The position numbers and the translations under genes were made by a program. A stretch of DNA of 64,000 nt from Corynebacterium sp. zg-331 (GTDB lineage: Bacteria; Actinomycetota; Actinomycetes; Mycobacteriales; Mycobacteriaceae), in NCBI RefSeq assembly GCF_014267345.1, contig NZ_JACMYD010000003.1:62001-126000 (forward strand), written 5' to 3'. Positions 1 through 8,839 of the stretch are shown one piece after another (positions within the stretch are counted from its first letter, which is position 1; the number at the start of each line of letters is the position of its first letter). The notes beneath the pieces were generated by a model. That model was not told where the DNA came from, searched no databases, and saw only the letters and a list, made by a program, of their open reading frames with translations.

Positions 1-756
1 GAGGTGGACGTGATTGAGCAGCAGGGCCCCCAGCACGCCGATGTCGCCCGGATAGCGTTCCTGGAGGTCCAGCACGGTGGCCAGCACGTCGCCGATCCAG
101 TCGCCGCGGGCCGCCAAGGGACGGGCGCGCTCCACGATCGCCTGGATCAGATCGGCGCGCGCCGCCTGCGGAATCGTGATCCAGGTGGTAAACAGGACGC
201 GCAGATTGGCGGCCTCCTCGCCCTGGGGATCGAGCATGGCGAGGTAGCGCCGCGCCTCCGGACAATCGAGGGCCTCGAAGAGTTCCAGGGTGCGCGGCAG
301 CGGACGAAAGCCCGCCATCGCGTGAAAGTCCGTGAGCGCGACGATGAGTTCGGGCTTGTGGTTATCGTCCTTATAGTTACGGTTAGCCGCCGTCAGGGCG
401 ATGCCCGCGGCGTTTTCCCGGGAGAATCCCTCCTGCGCCTGCGCCTTGGAGGGGTGCGCCTGGAGCGACAGCGGTTCCGCGGCCGCGAGCAGCTTGAGCA
501 GGAAGGGCAGCCGATCCCCGAAAGCCTCCCGCACCCGGGGGCCCACCTGGGCCTGTGGGTCGGCGGCGATGACCGCATCGAGGGGCGTCTCCGCGGCGCC
601 GAGGGTGGCGGGGGAAACCGGGTGCGCGCCATACCACAGCTCCGCCTGGGGATTCGGGGACGGAACCGGCTCGCCGCGGAGGCCGGGGATCAGCGTGCGC
701 GATCCCCAGGGATAGGCGCGGATTACCCCGTTGAGCTTGTCCATGCGGTTGTTCAT
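1..756 (-). CDS. manA: Mannose-6-phosphate isomerase, type I (3' end outside window)
   Basis: Interconverts fructose-6-P and mannose-6-P and so feeds the mannose pathway for lipoglycans and mannosylated lipids. The visible 252 residues form the N-terminal part of a type I PMI and run off the left edge without a stop. Zinc ligands expected in the family are visible: Gln99 and His101 in SLQAHPS, and Glu136 in NHKPELIVA. The FHAMAGFRP segment follows. The start is ATG at 756 (MNNRMDKLNG). A second ATG at 744 is in frame and cannot be excluded; a GGAG-type site lies before each. manB lies upstream on the same strand with about 135 bp between them. In M. tuberculosis another gene (Rv3256c) sits in this gap, and I see none here. 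Confidence 0.93.
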   Translation of the reverse strand, partial: MNNRMDKLNGVIRAYPWGSRTLIPGLRGEPVPSPNPQAELWYGAHPVSPATLGAAETPLDAVIAADPQAQVGPRVREAFGDRLPFLLKLLAAAEPLSLQAHPSKAQAQEGFSRENAAGIALTAANRNYKDDNHKPELIVALTDFHAMAGFRPLPRTLELFEALDCPEARRYLAMLDPQGEEAANLRVLFTTWITIPQAARADLIQAIVERARPLAARGDWIGDVLATVLDLQERYPGDIGVLGALLLNHVHL

Positions 757-892
757 CCTCCATCTTCTCCGTGACGCCTCATGCTCCCCGCTCGGCGCGT
801 CGACGCCCGCCGGGGCTATGGGCCCGCGCCGAGGCCCACGCAACGACCTACCAAGGTAGCATTGCCGCGCCCCCGCGCGGGGTGCGCAGCAC

Positions 893-2260
893 CTAACCGC
901 GAATGATGCCCAGGATCTCCTCCACGAGGGCGTCCACCTCGGCCCGGGTGGAAGCCTCGGCGTTGAGGCGCAACAGCGGCTCGGTGTTGGAGGCGCGCAC
1001 GTTGAACCACGCGGGGGTGCCCGACAGGTCGATGGTCACGCCGTCGAGGGTATCGATGGCCGCAGTGCGGTCGGCGAACGCCTCCACCACGGCCTGGGTG
1101 GCAGCCTGCTGATCGGCCACCGTGGAGTTGATTTCCCCGGAGGCCGCGTAGCGGGTGTAGCCGCCCATGAGATCGGAGAGCGGGCGCTGCCCGGTCCCCA
1201 GGGCGGCCAGGACGTGCAGGGCGGCCAGGATGCCCGAGTCCGCGTTGAAGAACTCCGTGAAGTAGTAGTGGGCGGAGTGCTCGCCGCCGAAGACCGCGCC
1301 GTGCTGGGCCATCGTGGCCTTGATGAAAGAATGACCCACGCGGGTGCGCACGGCGATCCCGCCGTTGTCCTTAATGACCTCGGGCACGGAGCGGGAGGTG
1401 ATCAGATTGTGGATGACCGTGGCCCCCGGGCGCTCGCGCAGGTAACGCTCGGCGACCAGGGCGCAAATGGCCGAGGGCGAGACCGGGTTACCCCGCTCGT
1501 CGACGACGAAGCAGCGATCCGCGTCCCCGTCGAAGGCCAGGCCGATGTCCGCCTTCTGTTCCACCACGAAGCGCCGAAGATCCTCCAGGTTCTTCGGCTC
1601 CAGGGGATTGGCCTCGTGGTTGGGGAAGGTACCATCGAGCTCGAAGTAGAGCGGGCGGATGTCCAGGGGCAGCCCGGCAAAGACCGCCGGAACCGTCAAT
1701 CCCCCCATGCCGTTGGCGGCGTCCACCGCCACCACCAGGGGACGAATCTCGCCGAGATCCACCAGGGAGCGCAGGTAGGCGGCGTAGTCGGCCAGGACGT
1801 CGCGCCGGGTGATCTCGCCGGGGGTTCCCTCGTATTGCGGCACGCCGGTCACCAGGGCCTCGGCGATCTCGTTCAGGCCGGTGTCCTGGCCCACGGGGCG
1901 CGCACCCCTCCGGCACAGCTTGATCCCGTTATATTGGGCGGGGTTGTGGCTGGCGGTAAACATCGCCCCGGCGCACTCCTGGGAACCGGAGGCGAAGTAG
2001 AGCTCGTCGGTGGAGGTCAGGCCCAACAGCACCACGTCGAGTCCCTGGCCCGTGGCCCCCTCGGCAAAGGCCTGGGCCAGCTCCGGGGAGGAGGGGCGCA
2101 TGTCGTGCCCCACCGCCAGTCTCGTTTCCCCCTCGGCGCGCAGTAGGCTCGCGAAGGCGGCGCCGGCCTCGCGGACAAATTCCGCGTCGATGTCGCGGCC
2201 CACGACGCCTCGGATGTCATAGGCCTTAATCACTGCGGTCACGGACTCGCGGGTGCGCAT
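893..2260 (-). CDS. manB: Phosphomannomutase/phosphoglucomutase
   Basis: Converts mannose-6-P to mannose-1-P between ManA and the GDP-mannose pyrophosphorylase at 3976-5055. The 455-residue length fits the alpha-D-phosphohexomutase family. The phosphoserine loop TASHNP is at residues 102-107 with Ser104 as the phosphoryl carrier. The metal-binding DGDADR is at 244-249, the sugar-binding GEHSAHYYF starts near 326, and a C-terminal phosphate-binding RASNTEP loop is present. ATG at 2260 is preceded by a strong GGAGGAGGA-type ribosome site. The gene is also called pmmB or pmmA in related genomes. Specificity for mannose over glucose is inferred from context. Confidence 0.95.
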   Translation of the reverse strand: MRTRESVTAVIKAYDIRGVVGRDIDAEFVREAGAAFASLLRAEGETRLAVGHDMRPSSPELAQAFAEGATGQGLDVVLLGLTSTDELYFASGSQECAGAMFTASHNPAQYNGIKLCRRGARPVGQDTGLNEIAEALVTGVPQYEGTPGEITRRDVLADYAAYLRSLVDLGEIRPLVVAVDAANGMGGLTVPAVFAGLPLDIRPLYFELDGTFPNHEANPLEPKNLEDLRRFVVEQKADIGLAFDGDADRCFVVDERGNPVSPSAICALVAERYLRERPGATVIHNLITSRSVPEVIKDNGGIAVRTRVGHSFIKATMAQHGAVFGGEHSAHYYFTEFFNADSGILAALHVLAALGTGQRPLSDLMGGYTRYAASGEINSTVADQQAATQAVVEAFADRTAAIDTLDGVTIDLSGTPAWFNVRASNTEPLLRLNAEASTRAEVDALVEEILGIIRG

Positions 2261-2375
2261 AAAAGAAGCTCCTCCTCCATCAGGGGTGTGGCGGCCGTGG
2301 GGCGCGCGGCCGCCACCGATACGGCACCCAAGTCTAGCGGGCCGCGCGCCCCGTGCCCGCGAACCGGAGGGCGCG

Positions 2376-2816
2376 CTACGACGCGCCCTCGTCGTCGCGC
2401 ACCACGCGCAGGTGCGCGCGGCGCCGCTGCTTTTCCCCCGTCAACCTCTTGGAACGGTGCACCGGGTGCACCGAGGTATCGGCGCGCAGCGCGTGGTCGG
2501 CGGCCTCCTCCGCCCGAGGATCGTGGCCGGCGACCAAACCGGTGGAAAAGCGACCCGCCTCGCGCACCGCCTCGGCCAGGGCCGTGAGATCCTCGTCCTC
2601 GTCCATCTCGATTCCCTCGACCCGCAGCATTTCCCAGCCCAGGGGGGCCGTGATCCGCTCGGCGTGGTGCGCGCAGAGGTCCCAGCTATGTGGTTCCGAG
2701 GAGGGGGCCAGGGGACCGACCACCGCCGTGGATTCCGCGTAGGCATAGGTGAGCGTGGCTACCGCGGGTTTGCCGCAGCCGGGGCGGGAACAGCGACGAA
2801 ATTGTTGCACGCCCAC
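2376..2816 (-). CDS. DUF3499 family protein
   Basis: Conserved actinobacterial protein of unknown function, 146 residues, equivalent in position to Rv3258c. The N-terminus has a likely metal-binding set: Cys9 and Cys14 in CSRPGC, then Cys48-x-His50-His51. The middle is acidic (DEDEDLT) and the C-terminus basic (SKRLTGEKQRRR). It lies upstream of manB on the same strand, 115 bp away, and is divergent from the next gene. GTG at 2816 is the chosen start because the zinc-finger-like N-terminus begins right after it. Role not known; the finger-like Cys/His set suggests a structural metal site. Confidence 0.88.
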   Translation of the reverse strand: MGVQQFRRCSRPGCGKPAVATLTYAYAESTAVVGPLAPSSEPHSWDLCAHHAERITAPLGWEMLRVEGIEMDEDEDLTALAEAVREAGRFSTGLVAGHDPRAEEAADHALRADTSVHPVHRSKRLTGEKQRRRAHLRVVRDDEGAS

Positions 2817-2901
2817 AGAGTCTAGACCTCAACTTGAGATTTGGATACCCCACCGGCGCGCCCCGACCACGACCCGGCCCCCGCCACGTAGGCTTGCCCC
2901 C

Positions 2902-3357
2902 ATGTACACCAGGGCTTTCCGGGATCGCCGCGACCGGGGGCTACGCGGCCCCCTGCTCCCCTCCACCCTGCCGCGACACCGCAGCAGGGGGCGGCTTTTC
3001 GACGCCGCCGTACTGGAGGCCTACGCCCCCCTGGCCACGCAGTTCTACGAGCAGCTGGCCAACCTCGACATCGCGGTGGACACCGTGCCGCGCATGCAGC
3101 TACGCCCCGACCTCACCGTGCTTCCCCCCGAGATCGTGGCGGACGGGCCGGTGCCCCTGGGCCGCATCATTCCCGCCGGCGTGGATGCGGCCGGCCAGCC
3201 CACCCGCTCCCGGATCGTGCTCTTTCGGATGCCCATCGAGCACCGGGTGGAGTCCACCGGGGAGCTGCGCGATCTCCTCGCCACCATCCTCACCGCCCTG
3301 GTGGCCGGGTACCTCAACATCGACCCGCGCGACATCGACCCCGACTTCCAGTGGTAG
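2902..3357 (+). CDS. Metallopeptidase-like family protein lacking the HExxH site
   Basis: A 151-residue protein, equivalent in position to Rv3259. The N-terminus is basic (RDRRDRGLRG). The rest resembles the small zincin-like metallopeptidase family (PF06262 type), with a conserved start around FDAAVLEAYAPL and a C-terminal NIDPRDIDPDF. Where zincins have HExxH, this protein reads ELRDLLATILTALVAGYL, so the zinc ligands are absent and catalysis is unlikely. ATG at 2902 is chosen because upstream in-frame codons do not look coding. It is the only plus-strand gene in this part of the block, divergent from DUF3499 and convergent with whiB2. Confidence 0.82.
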   Translation: MYTRAFRDRRDRGLRGPLLPSTLPRHRSRGRLFDAAVLEAYAPLATQFYEQLANLDIAVDTVPRMQLRPDLTVLPPEIVADGPVPLGRIIPAGVDAAGQPTRSRIVLFRMPIEHRVESTGELRDLLATILTALVAGYLNIDPRDIDPDFQW

Positions 3358-3382
3358 GCCACCCCGCCCCACAGCACTGAAG

Positions 3383-3408
3383 AAAAAGCGTGGGACCCGG
3401 GCCCCACG
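3383..3408 (-). terminator. Intrinsic terminator after whiB2
   Basis: On the minus strand a CGTGGG/CCCACG stem (arms 3403-3408 and 3389-3394) is followed by GC and five T (3383-3387). It sits just downstream of the whiB2 stop and between convergent genes. Confidence 0.75.
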
Positions 3409-3425
3409 TCATCGCCTAGGAACGC

Positions 3426-3725
3426 TTAGGAAATAGTGCGCCGCAGTCGGCGGCGCTCGCGGTCGGATAGGCCACCCCAGATGCCAAAGCGTTCATCGTG
3501 CTCCAGGGCGTATTCCAGGCATTCGTCGCGCACACCGCAGGCCCGGCAGATACGCTTCGCCTCGCGAGTCGATCCGCCCTTTTCCGGGAAGAATGCCTCG
3601 GGATCCGTCTGTGCGCACAGCGCCTGATCCTGCCATTCCTGCTCCACGGCCCCGAAAAGATCGTCGAGGGTGAGCTTGGCACTGGCTGCGCCACGGGGGG
3701 TGGCGTCATCGGCCATATCTTCCAC
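3426..3725 (-). CDS. whiB2: WhiB-family transcriptional regulator (WhiB2/WhmD/WhcD type)
   Basis: Iron-sulfur cluster regulator of the WhiB family; the WhiB2 branch is tied to cell division in actinobacteria. With the GTG start it has 99 residues. The four cluster cysteines are C37, C60, C63 and C69 (C-x22-C-x2-C-x5-C), followed by the family hallmark GIWGG turn and a basic RERRRLRR tail. The ALCAQTDPEAFFPEKGGSTR core is WhiB2-like. Start choice: GTG 3725 has an AGAAGGG site 8 bases upstream. ATG 3716 (MADDATP) is the alternative, and longer extensions upstream look non-coding. A 250-bp AT-richer leader separates it from the next gene. Confidence 0.93.
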   Translation of the reverse strand: MEDMADDATPRGAASAKLTLDDLFGAVEQEWQDQALCAQTDPEAFFPEKGGSTREAKRICRACGVRDECLEYALEHDERFGIWGGLSDRERRRLRRTIS

Positions 3726-3975
3726 GCCACGATCCCTTCTCCGTACCCAACAGTTGCTTACCTCGTTGAGATTGAACACCACGTCACTAGATAGCGTCAA
3801 GCCATATGCCGTCTTTTCGCCCCCGCCGGCGGATACGAGCACGTCAACAGTACCATTGACCACATTGGCCACAGAACTTACAGACCGGGGGTGGTGGTCA
3901 GGGGTGCTATATATAGTGGCGGCATCTTTTCGCCCCACTACCCCGGATCGGAACCCGGGCGCGCGTCCGACGCGC
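3726..3975 (-). promoter_or_regulatory. Long intergenic leader upstream of whiB2
   Basis: A 250-bp stretch, visibly AT-richer than its flanks, between the start of whiB2 and the stop of the pyrophosphorylase gene. No open frame in it looks coding. On the minus strand a TATATATA tract near 3908-3915 could serve as a -10 region, giving a long 5' leader. It is assigned as the whiB2 promoter region by position only. Confidence 0.4.
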
Positions 3976-5055
3976 CTAGGCGTCCGTGGAAAACCGGATG
4001 CCGCCGTCCGGGATCGCCACGCCGGGCCACACCCGCATGCCATCGAGAAGCTCGCAGCGCGCCCCGATCTGCGCTCCCTCCCCCACCACACATCCCTTGA
4101 TCCGGGCGTTGGCTCCCACCCGCGCCCCGGAAGCAATGATGGAGTCCTCGATCACCGCGCCCGGCTCCACCGTCACGCCGTCGAAGATCACCGAGTCGTC
4201 GATACGCGAGCCCGCGCCGATCTCGCTGCCGCGGCCCACCGCCGTGCCGCCGACCAGGATCACACCATCGCGCACGCCGGCCGAGGGATCCACCAGGCTC
4301 TCCCCCGTGCGCCCGGCGAGCAACGGCGAGGGGGCGATCCCGCGCACCAGATCCGAGGAACCCCGCACGAAGTCATCCGGACGGCCCATGTCCCGCCAGT
4401 AGGCGCCATCCACGTGGCCGAATACCCTCCTGCCCTCGGCCAGCAGCCCCGGGAACGTCTCTCGTTCCACGGATACCACCCGCCCCTCCGGGATCTGCTC
4501 GATCAGCTCGCGGCGGAACACGTAGCAGCCCGCGTTGATCTGATTGGTGGGCGGATCCTCCGTCTTTTCCAGGAAGGCCTGCACCCGCCCCTGCTCGTCC
4601 GTGGGCACGCAGCCAAAGGCGCTGGGATCCGCCACCCGCACCAGGTGCAGGGTCAGATCCGCCTCCTTCTCCTCGTGCGCGCGCAGCAGCGCGGCCAGAT
4701 CCATGCCGCTGAGCACGTCGCCGTTAAACACCATCGCGGTATCGTGACGCAACCGCCCGTAGACGTTGCGGATGCCGCCCCCGGTGCCTAGGGCCTGTTC
4801 CTCCGTCACATACTCGATATCCAGGCCAAAGTCCGAGCCATCGCCAAAATATTGTGCAAACACCTCCGCGCGATAGGAGGTCCCCAGCACCACGTGCTCC
4901 ATCCCCGTGGTCCGGATTCGGGCCAGCAGATGCTCCAGAAAGGGAAAACCGGCCGTGGGCAGCATGGGCTTGGGGGTATTCGCGGTCAGCGGACGCAGTC
5001 GAGTGCCCTTGCCCCCCACGAGGATCACGGCGTCGGTCTGCTTGGGATTCGGCAT
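3976..5055 (-). CDS. manC: Mannose-1-phosphate guanylyltransferase (GDP-mannose pyrophosphorylase)
   Basis: Makes GDP-mannose from mannose-1-P and GTP, completing the pathway begun by manA and manB. Of 359 residues, the first ~240 form a nucleotidyltransferase fold with the signature GGKGTRLRPLT (residues 14-24) and TPKPMLP. FNGDVLSG supplies the metal-binding Asp. The C-terminus (about 265-350) carries left-handed beta-helix hexapeptide repeats (for example GSEIGAGSRIDDSVIFDG). It corresponds to Rv3264c, which is also labelled rmlA2 or manB in places. ATG 5055 is followed directly by the sugar nucleotide-binding motif. In M. tuberculosis fbiA/fbiB lie beside whiB2; they are absent here. Confidence 0.93.
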   Translation of the reverse strand: MPNPKQTDAVILVGGKGTRLRPLTANTPKPMLPTAGFPFLEHLLARIRTTGMEHVVLGTSYRAEVFAQYFGDGSDFGLDIEYVTEEQALGTGGGIRNVYGRLRHDTAMVFNGDVLSGMDLAALLRAHEEKEADLTLHLVRVADPSAFGCVPTDEQGRVQAFLEKTEDPPTNQINAGCYVFRRELIEQIPEGRVVSVERETFPGLLAEGRRVFGHVDGAYWRDMGRPDDFVRGSSDLVRGIAPSPLLAGRTGESLVDPSAGVRDGVILVGGTAVGRGSEIGAGSRIDDSVIFDGVTVEPGAVIEDSIIASGARVGANARIKGCVVGEGAQIGARCELLDGMRVWPGVAIPDGGIRFSTDA

Positions 5056-5223
5056 GGCGCTACTTTAGGATTCCTTAAAAAGTGGCTACTACGGCTTCGC
5101 GCGCTACCCGCGGGGCGGCGCGACGGGAATCATCTTCGCACGACTCACCCCCCTCTCACATAGTGGGACACGCCGAAAGCGTCGAGCAAAACTCTCCACC
5201 CGGCAGCCGATCCCAGCGCGATC

Positions 5224-6168
5224 CTAGCGCCCGCTGCCGAGCCCAGCGCGCACGCGCAACACCGCGGCGCGCGCCCGCAACCCCACCCACAGGGCCGCAC
5301 GCACCGGGGCCCGGTGCCACCCCGGCAGCCGATCCGCTAGGAAGCGGTACGCGCTGGCGTGATGCGCCGGCACCGTCACCGCGGAATAATTGCGGGCCAC
5401 ATGGCCCTGATCGTGCTCGATCACCGCCGAGGGACACAGCACGTTGCGCCTGCCCGCCCGTCCCAGGCGATCGCCCAGATCCACGTCCTCCATATACATA
5501 AAGTAGCGCTCGTCGAAGCCCCCGATGGCCTCGAAATCCGCCCATCGCAGCAGCAGGCAGGACCCGGACAACCATCCCGCCGCGCGCTCGCGCCCCATCT
5601 CCTCGCCCGCCTTATAGGCCCGGCTCCAGGGATTATTCCGCCAGATTCTCCCCAGCAGGGCGTGGCCGATGCCGATGCCCAGGCGGGGCACGGCGCGCGC
5701 CGAGGGATACGCGCTGCCATCGGCCTGCCGGATCAGGGGCCCCACCGCCCCCGCGTCCTCCCAACGCCGGGCGCAGGCCACCAGCTCGTCGATGGCACCG
5801 GGGGCAAAGGTGACATCGGGATTGACCACGAGGAAAAACTCCCCGTCGATCTCGCCGCTCCGCCGCCGCGGGGCCAGGTGGCGCACGGCGGCATTAACCG
5901 CGCGGCCATAACCGAGGTTGCCCCCCGTATCGAGCAATTCCACCCTCGGACCCGCGGCGGCCTGGGGCGCACCATCGGTCGACCCGTTATCGGCCATGAC
6001 CACGTACGTGAGGCGGCGCGTGGCCAGCTCCAGCGAGTCCAAAAGCGCCTGCAGGTGCCCCCCCGGGGAAAAGGTCACGGTCACCACCGCGAGCGGAAGG
6101 CACCGATCCTCCCCGTCCACGAAACGGCCCGGAACGGGCGAGGCACCGGCTGGCTGTGTAGGGCTCAT
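5224..6168 (-). CDS. wbbL: Rhamnosyltransferase for the arabinogalactan linker
   Basis: GT2-family transferase that adds rhamnose to GlcNAc-PP-decaprenol, building the linker joining arabinogalactan to peptidoglycan. It has 314 residues from ATG 6168. The GT-A fold is recognisable from AVVTVTFSPGGHL, ADNGSTDGAP and VVNPDVTF (DxD-like), and from the acceptor motif FMYMEDVDLGDRLGRAG. The ATG overlaps the rmlD stop (ATGA), so the two are translationally coupled; an upstream extension in frame lies inside rmlD and is not used. It has no transmembrane segment and probably works at the cytoplasmic membrane face. The identification rests on motif plus synteny with Rv3265c. Confidence 0.9.
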   Translation of the reverse strand: MSPTQPAGASPVPGRFVDGEDRCLPLAVVTVTFSPGGHLQALLDSLELATRRLTYVVMADNGSTDGAPQAAAGPRVELLDTGGNLGYGRAVNAAVRHLAPRRRSGEIDGEFFLVVNPDVTFAPGAIDELVACARRWEDAGAVGPLIRQADGSAYPSARAVPRLGIGIGHALLGRIWRNNPWSRAYKAGEEMGRERAAGWLSGSCLLLRWADFEAIGGFDERYFMYMEDVDLGDRLGRAGRRNVLCPSAVIEHDQGHVARNYSAVTVPAHHASAYRFLADRLPGWHRAPVRAALWVGLRARAAVLRVRAGLGSGR

Positions 6169-7040
6169 GGTGCAGAAAGTGTAGCGTCGAGCGCGCGCGC
6201 CAGCCCATCGCGCCACTCGGGCAGTTCCCGATTCGAGGCTAGGACCGACCACGCCGGGCGGCGGGCGGCGGTGGGATACTCGGCCGAGGAAACCGGGCGC
6301 ACCCGGGCTGGATCGTGGCCCGCCGCCGCAAAGGTGGCTCGCGCCAACTCATACCAGGTGGCCCGCCCGGACCCCGCCAGATGAATCAGGCCGGCCGGTT
6401 GTTCCCCCGCCACCGCCCACAGGGCGCCCGCCAGATCCAGGGCAAAGGTAGGGCTGCCCGTCTGATCGCTAACCACCCGCGGGTTGATCCCTTCCTCCGC
6501 CAGGCGCACCATGGTGCTCACGAAGTCCCGGTGACCGGTCAGCACGTGCCCGCTAAAAAGCCAGGACGTGCGCGCCACCGTGTAGCCACACCAGCCCGGA
6601 TTGCGCGCGGCCACCCCGGCCAGCGCCGCCTCCCCCGCCGCCTTGGTGCGACCATAGACGCTGGCGGGCCGGGGGCGATCCGCCGGGGTGAGCGGGCGCG
6701 GCGTGCCCCGCCCCGTCGGAGCCGCGCCAAAGACGTAATCCGTGGAAATATGCAGCAGGTGCACCCCCTCCCGGGCGCAGCGAAGGGCCAGGTACTCGGG
6801 GGCGCGGACGTTGAGCTCGGCGGCGGCCTGGGGCCGTTCCTCGGCGGCATCCACGGCGGTGAAAGCCGCCGTGTTGATCACCACATCGACCCCACCCAGC
6901 ACCGGGGAACGCGCCACCTGAGAGGCATCCGTGACGTCGAGGGCACTCCTATCGCACCAGGCCACCTGCACACCCGGGGGCGCGGTGAGGCGAAGACAGC
7001 GCCCTAACTGCCCCGCGGCTCCTGTGACAACCACCTTCAC
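6165..7040 (-). CDS. rmlD: dTDP-4-dehydrorhamnose reductase
   Basis: Last step of dTDP-L-rhamnose synthesis, supplying the donor for the adjacent WbbL. A 291-residue SDR protein. The Rossmann motif GAAGQLG is at residues 7-13, DYVFGA marks the substrate loop, and the catalytic YxxxK is in VYGRTKAAGE. The C-terminus (SSAEYPTAARRPAWSVL) is typical of RmlD. Start is GTG 7040 with AAGGAG nine bases upstream. It is the first gene of a short minus-strand operon with wbbL and is divergent from the LCP gene, with 130 bp for both promoters. Confidence 0.95.
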   Translation of the reverse strand: MKVVVTGAAGQLGRCLRLTAPPGVQVAWCDRSALDVTDASQVARSPVLGGVDVVINTAAFTAVDAAEERPQAAAELNVRAPEYLALRCAREGVHLLHISTDYVFGAAPTGRGTPRPLTPADRPRPASVYGRTKAAGEAALAGVAARNPGWCGYTVARTSWLFSGHVLTGHRDFVSTMVRLAEEGINPRVVSDQTGSPTFALDLAGALWAVAGEQPAGLIHLAGSGRATWYELARATFAAAGHDPARVRPVSSAEYPTAARRPAWSVLASNRELPEWRDGLARALDATLSAP

Positions 7041-7170
7041 GGCGATAGACTCCTTGGGAGTAGGTTTTCGGATGTGCCCCGGATTCTATACCCGCCGGTG
7101 CCGCCCTGGCTCGCACCCGGCGACCGGTGTCCGCGCACCGGCCCCACCCAGCCCCTTGGAGCATGAAGCA

Positions 7171-8817
7171 GTGAACCATCATTCTTGGCCCCCACCGCCC
7201 ACGAGCGCGCCCACACCGCGCCCCTCGCGCAGCATCCAGGCCCCACCGCGCGCCCGCCGCAACCTGGCCCAGGCGGGGTCGCGGCCCGTCAAAACCACCC
7301 TGGCGGCGCTCTCCTGCCTCGTGCTGTTGATTTCCGCCCTGGGCTACTTCGCCGTGGGTCGCCTGGGTTCCCAGCTCGCCTCCGCCGGCAACCTGCAACT
7401 GGGGGGCAATTCCGGCCAGGGGTCCGCGCCCGACGGCGCCACCGACATCCTCCTGGTGGGCTCGGACTCGCGCACCGACGCCCAGGGCAAGCCACTGAGC
7501 CGAGAAGAACTCGACGCCCTGCGCGCCGGGGTCGAAGACGGCGCCTACAACACCGACACCATCATGCTCATCCGGGTGCCCAACGACGGCACCTCCGCCA
7601 CCGCCGTGTCCATCCCCCGTGATACCTACATCCGCGACAAATCCTACGGCAACCTCAAGATCAACGGCGTATTCAGCAGCTACAAGACCACCAAGGAGGA
7701 TCAGCTGCGCGCCAAGGGGATGACTGATGAGGAGCTCATCGAAAAGCAGTCCACGCAGGCCGGACGCGCCGGGCTGATCTCTGCCGTCTCCGACCTCACC
7801 GGCATCGAGGTGGATCACTACGCCGAGGTCGGGCTCCTGGGCTTCGTCTTACTCACCGACGCCGTGGGGGGCGTAGAGGTATGCCTCAACGAGGCGGTCA
7901 GCGACGAGTTCTCTGGCGCCAACTTCCACGCCGGGCGCCAGACCCTCAACGGGCATCAGGCGCTCTCCTTCGTGCGTCAGCGCCACGGCCTGCCCCGCGG
8001 CGACCTCGACCGGGTGGTGCGCCAGCAGGCGTTCATGGCCTCGATGGTCAATAAGGTACTCTCCGCCGGAACCCTGACCAGTCCCGCGCGGCTGGGGGAC
8101 ATGAGCCAGGCCGTGGAACGCTCCGTGGTCCTCGATGACAGCATGGACATCATGAGCTTTGCCACCCAACTCTCTAACCTCGCCGGAGGCAACGTGGTGT
8201 TCAACACCATTCCGGTGACCTCCATCGACGGGGTGGGCGACTACGGCGAATCCATCGTGACCGTGGATCCGCCGCAGGTGCACGCCTTCATGCACACTCT
8301 GCTCGAGGAGGACAAAAAACCCAAGGATCACGACGATGCCGGCGAGAATCCGCCCCCCGAGGAGGACTCGGAGCAGGTCGCCGCGCCCAGGCATCCCGCC
8401 ACCGTGACCGTGCTGAACGCCGGCTCCATCGTGGGGCTGGCCGGTGCCGTCAGCGCCCATCTCACCGCGGCGGGATACACCGTGGCCGAGACCACGAACG
8501 CGCTACCCGGCGCCTATTCCACCAGCCAGATCGTGGCCCCGCACTCGGAGGACCCTGCCGCCCAGGAGCTCTCCGCCGCGCTGGGCGATCTGCCCATCAC
8601 GGTCAATAATGCCCTCGATCCCGGAACCCTGATCGTGGTCACCGCCGAGGACTACGCCGGCCCCCGCGACGACTCCGCGACGCAGAGCGCCGAGGCTGCC
8701 GTCCCCAGCGCCCTCAGCGAGGAAACCACCGTGGGGCAGCCCGGGGCGGACTTCGGCACCGCCAAGGTCGCCCCCGAGATCGACGCCGGCGGTGACGGGC
8801 CGCGCTGCGTGAACTAA
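7171..8817 (+). CDS. LytR-CpsA-Psr (LCP) family cell-wall ligase
   Basis: LCP proteins transfer arabinogalactan or other glycopolymers from a lipid carrier to peptidoglycan on the outer membrane face. The 548 residues comprise a Pro/Arg-rich cytoplasmic N-terminus (1-40), one membrane segment (about 41-63) and an LCP domain starting at DILLVGSDSR (92) with VSIPRDTY and SFVRQRHGLPRGDLDR. A linker then leads to a C-terminal LytR_C domain (roughly 410-495, TVTVLNAGSIVGLAG). GTG 7171 is chosen: GGAG lies nine bases upstream and the longer frame upstream is antisense to rmlD. Equivalent to Rv3267 by synteny. The acceptor is inferred. Confidence 0.93.
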   Translation: MNHHSWPPPPTSAPTPRPSRSIQAPPRARRNLAQAGSRPVKTTLAALSCLVLLISALGYFAVGRLGSQLASAGNLQLGGNSGQGSAPDGATDILLVGSDSRTDAQGKPLSREELDALRAGVEDGAYNTDTIMLIRVPNDGTSATAVSIPRDTYIRDKSYGNLKINGVFSSYKTTKEDQLRAKGMTDEELIEKQSTQAGRAGLISAVSDLTGIEVDHYAEVGLLGFVLLTDAVGGVEVCLNEAVSDEFSGANFHAGRQTLNGHQALSFVRQRHGLPRGDLDRVVRQQAFMASMVNKVLSAGTLTSPARLGDMSQAVERSVVLDDSMDIMSFATQLSNLAGGNVVFNTIPVTSIDGVGDYGESIVTVDPPQVHAFMHTLLEEDKKPKDHDDAGENPPPEEDSEQVAAPRHPATVTVLNAGSIVGLAGAVSAHLTAAGYTVAETTNALPGAYSTSQIVAPHSEDPAAQELSAALGDLPITVNNALDPGTLIVVTAEDYAGPRDDSATQSAEAAVPSALSEETTVGQPGADFGTAKVAPEIDAGGDGPRCVN

Positions 8818-8839
8818 AGTTCGCCTACCATCGGTGGGC

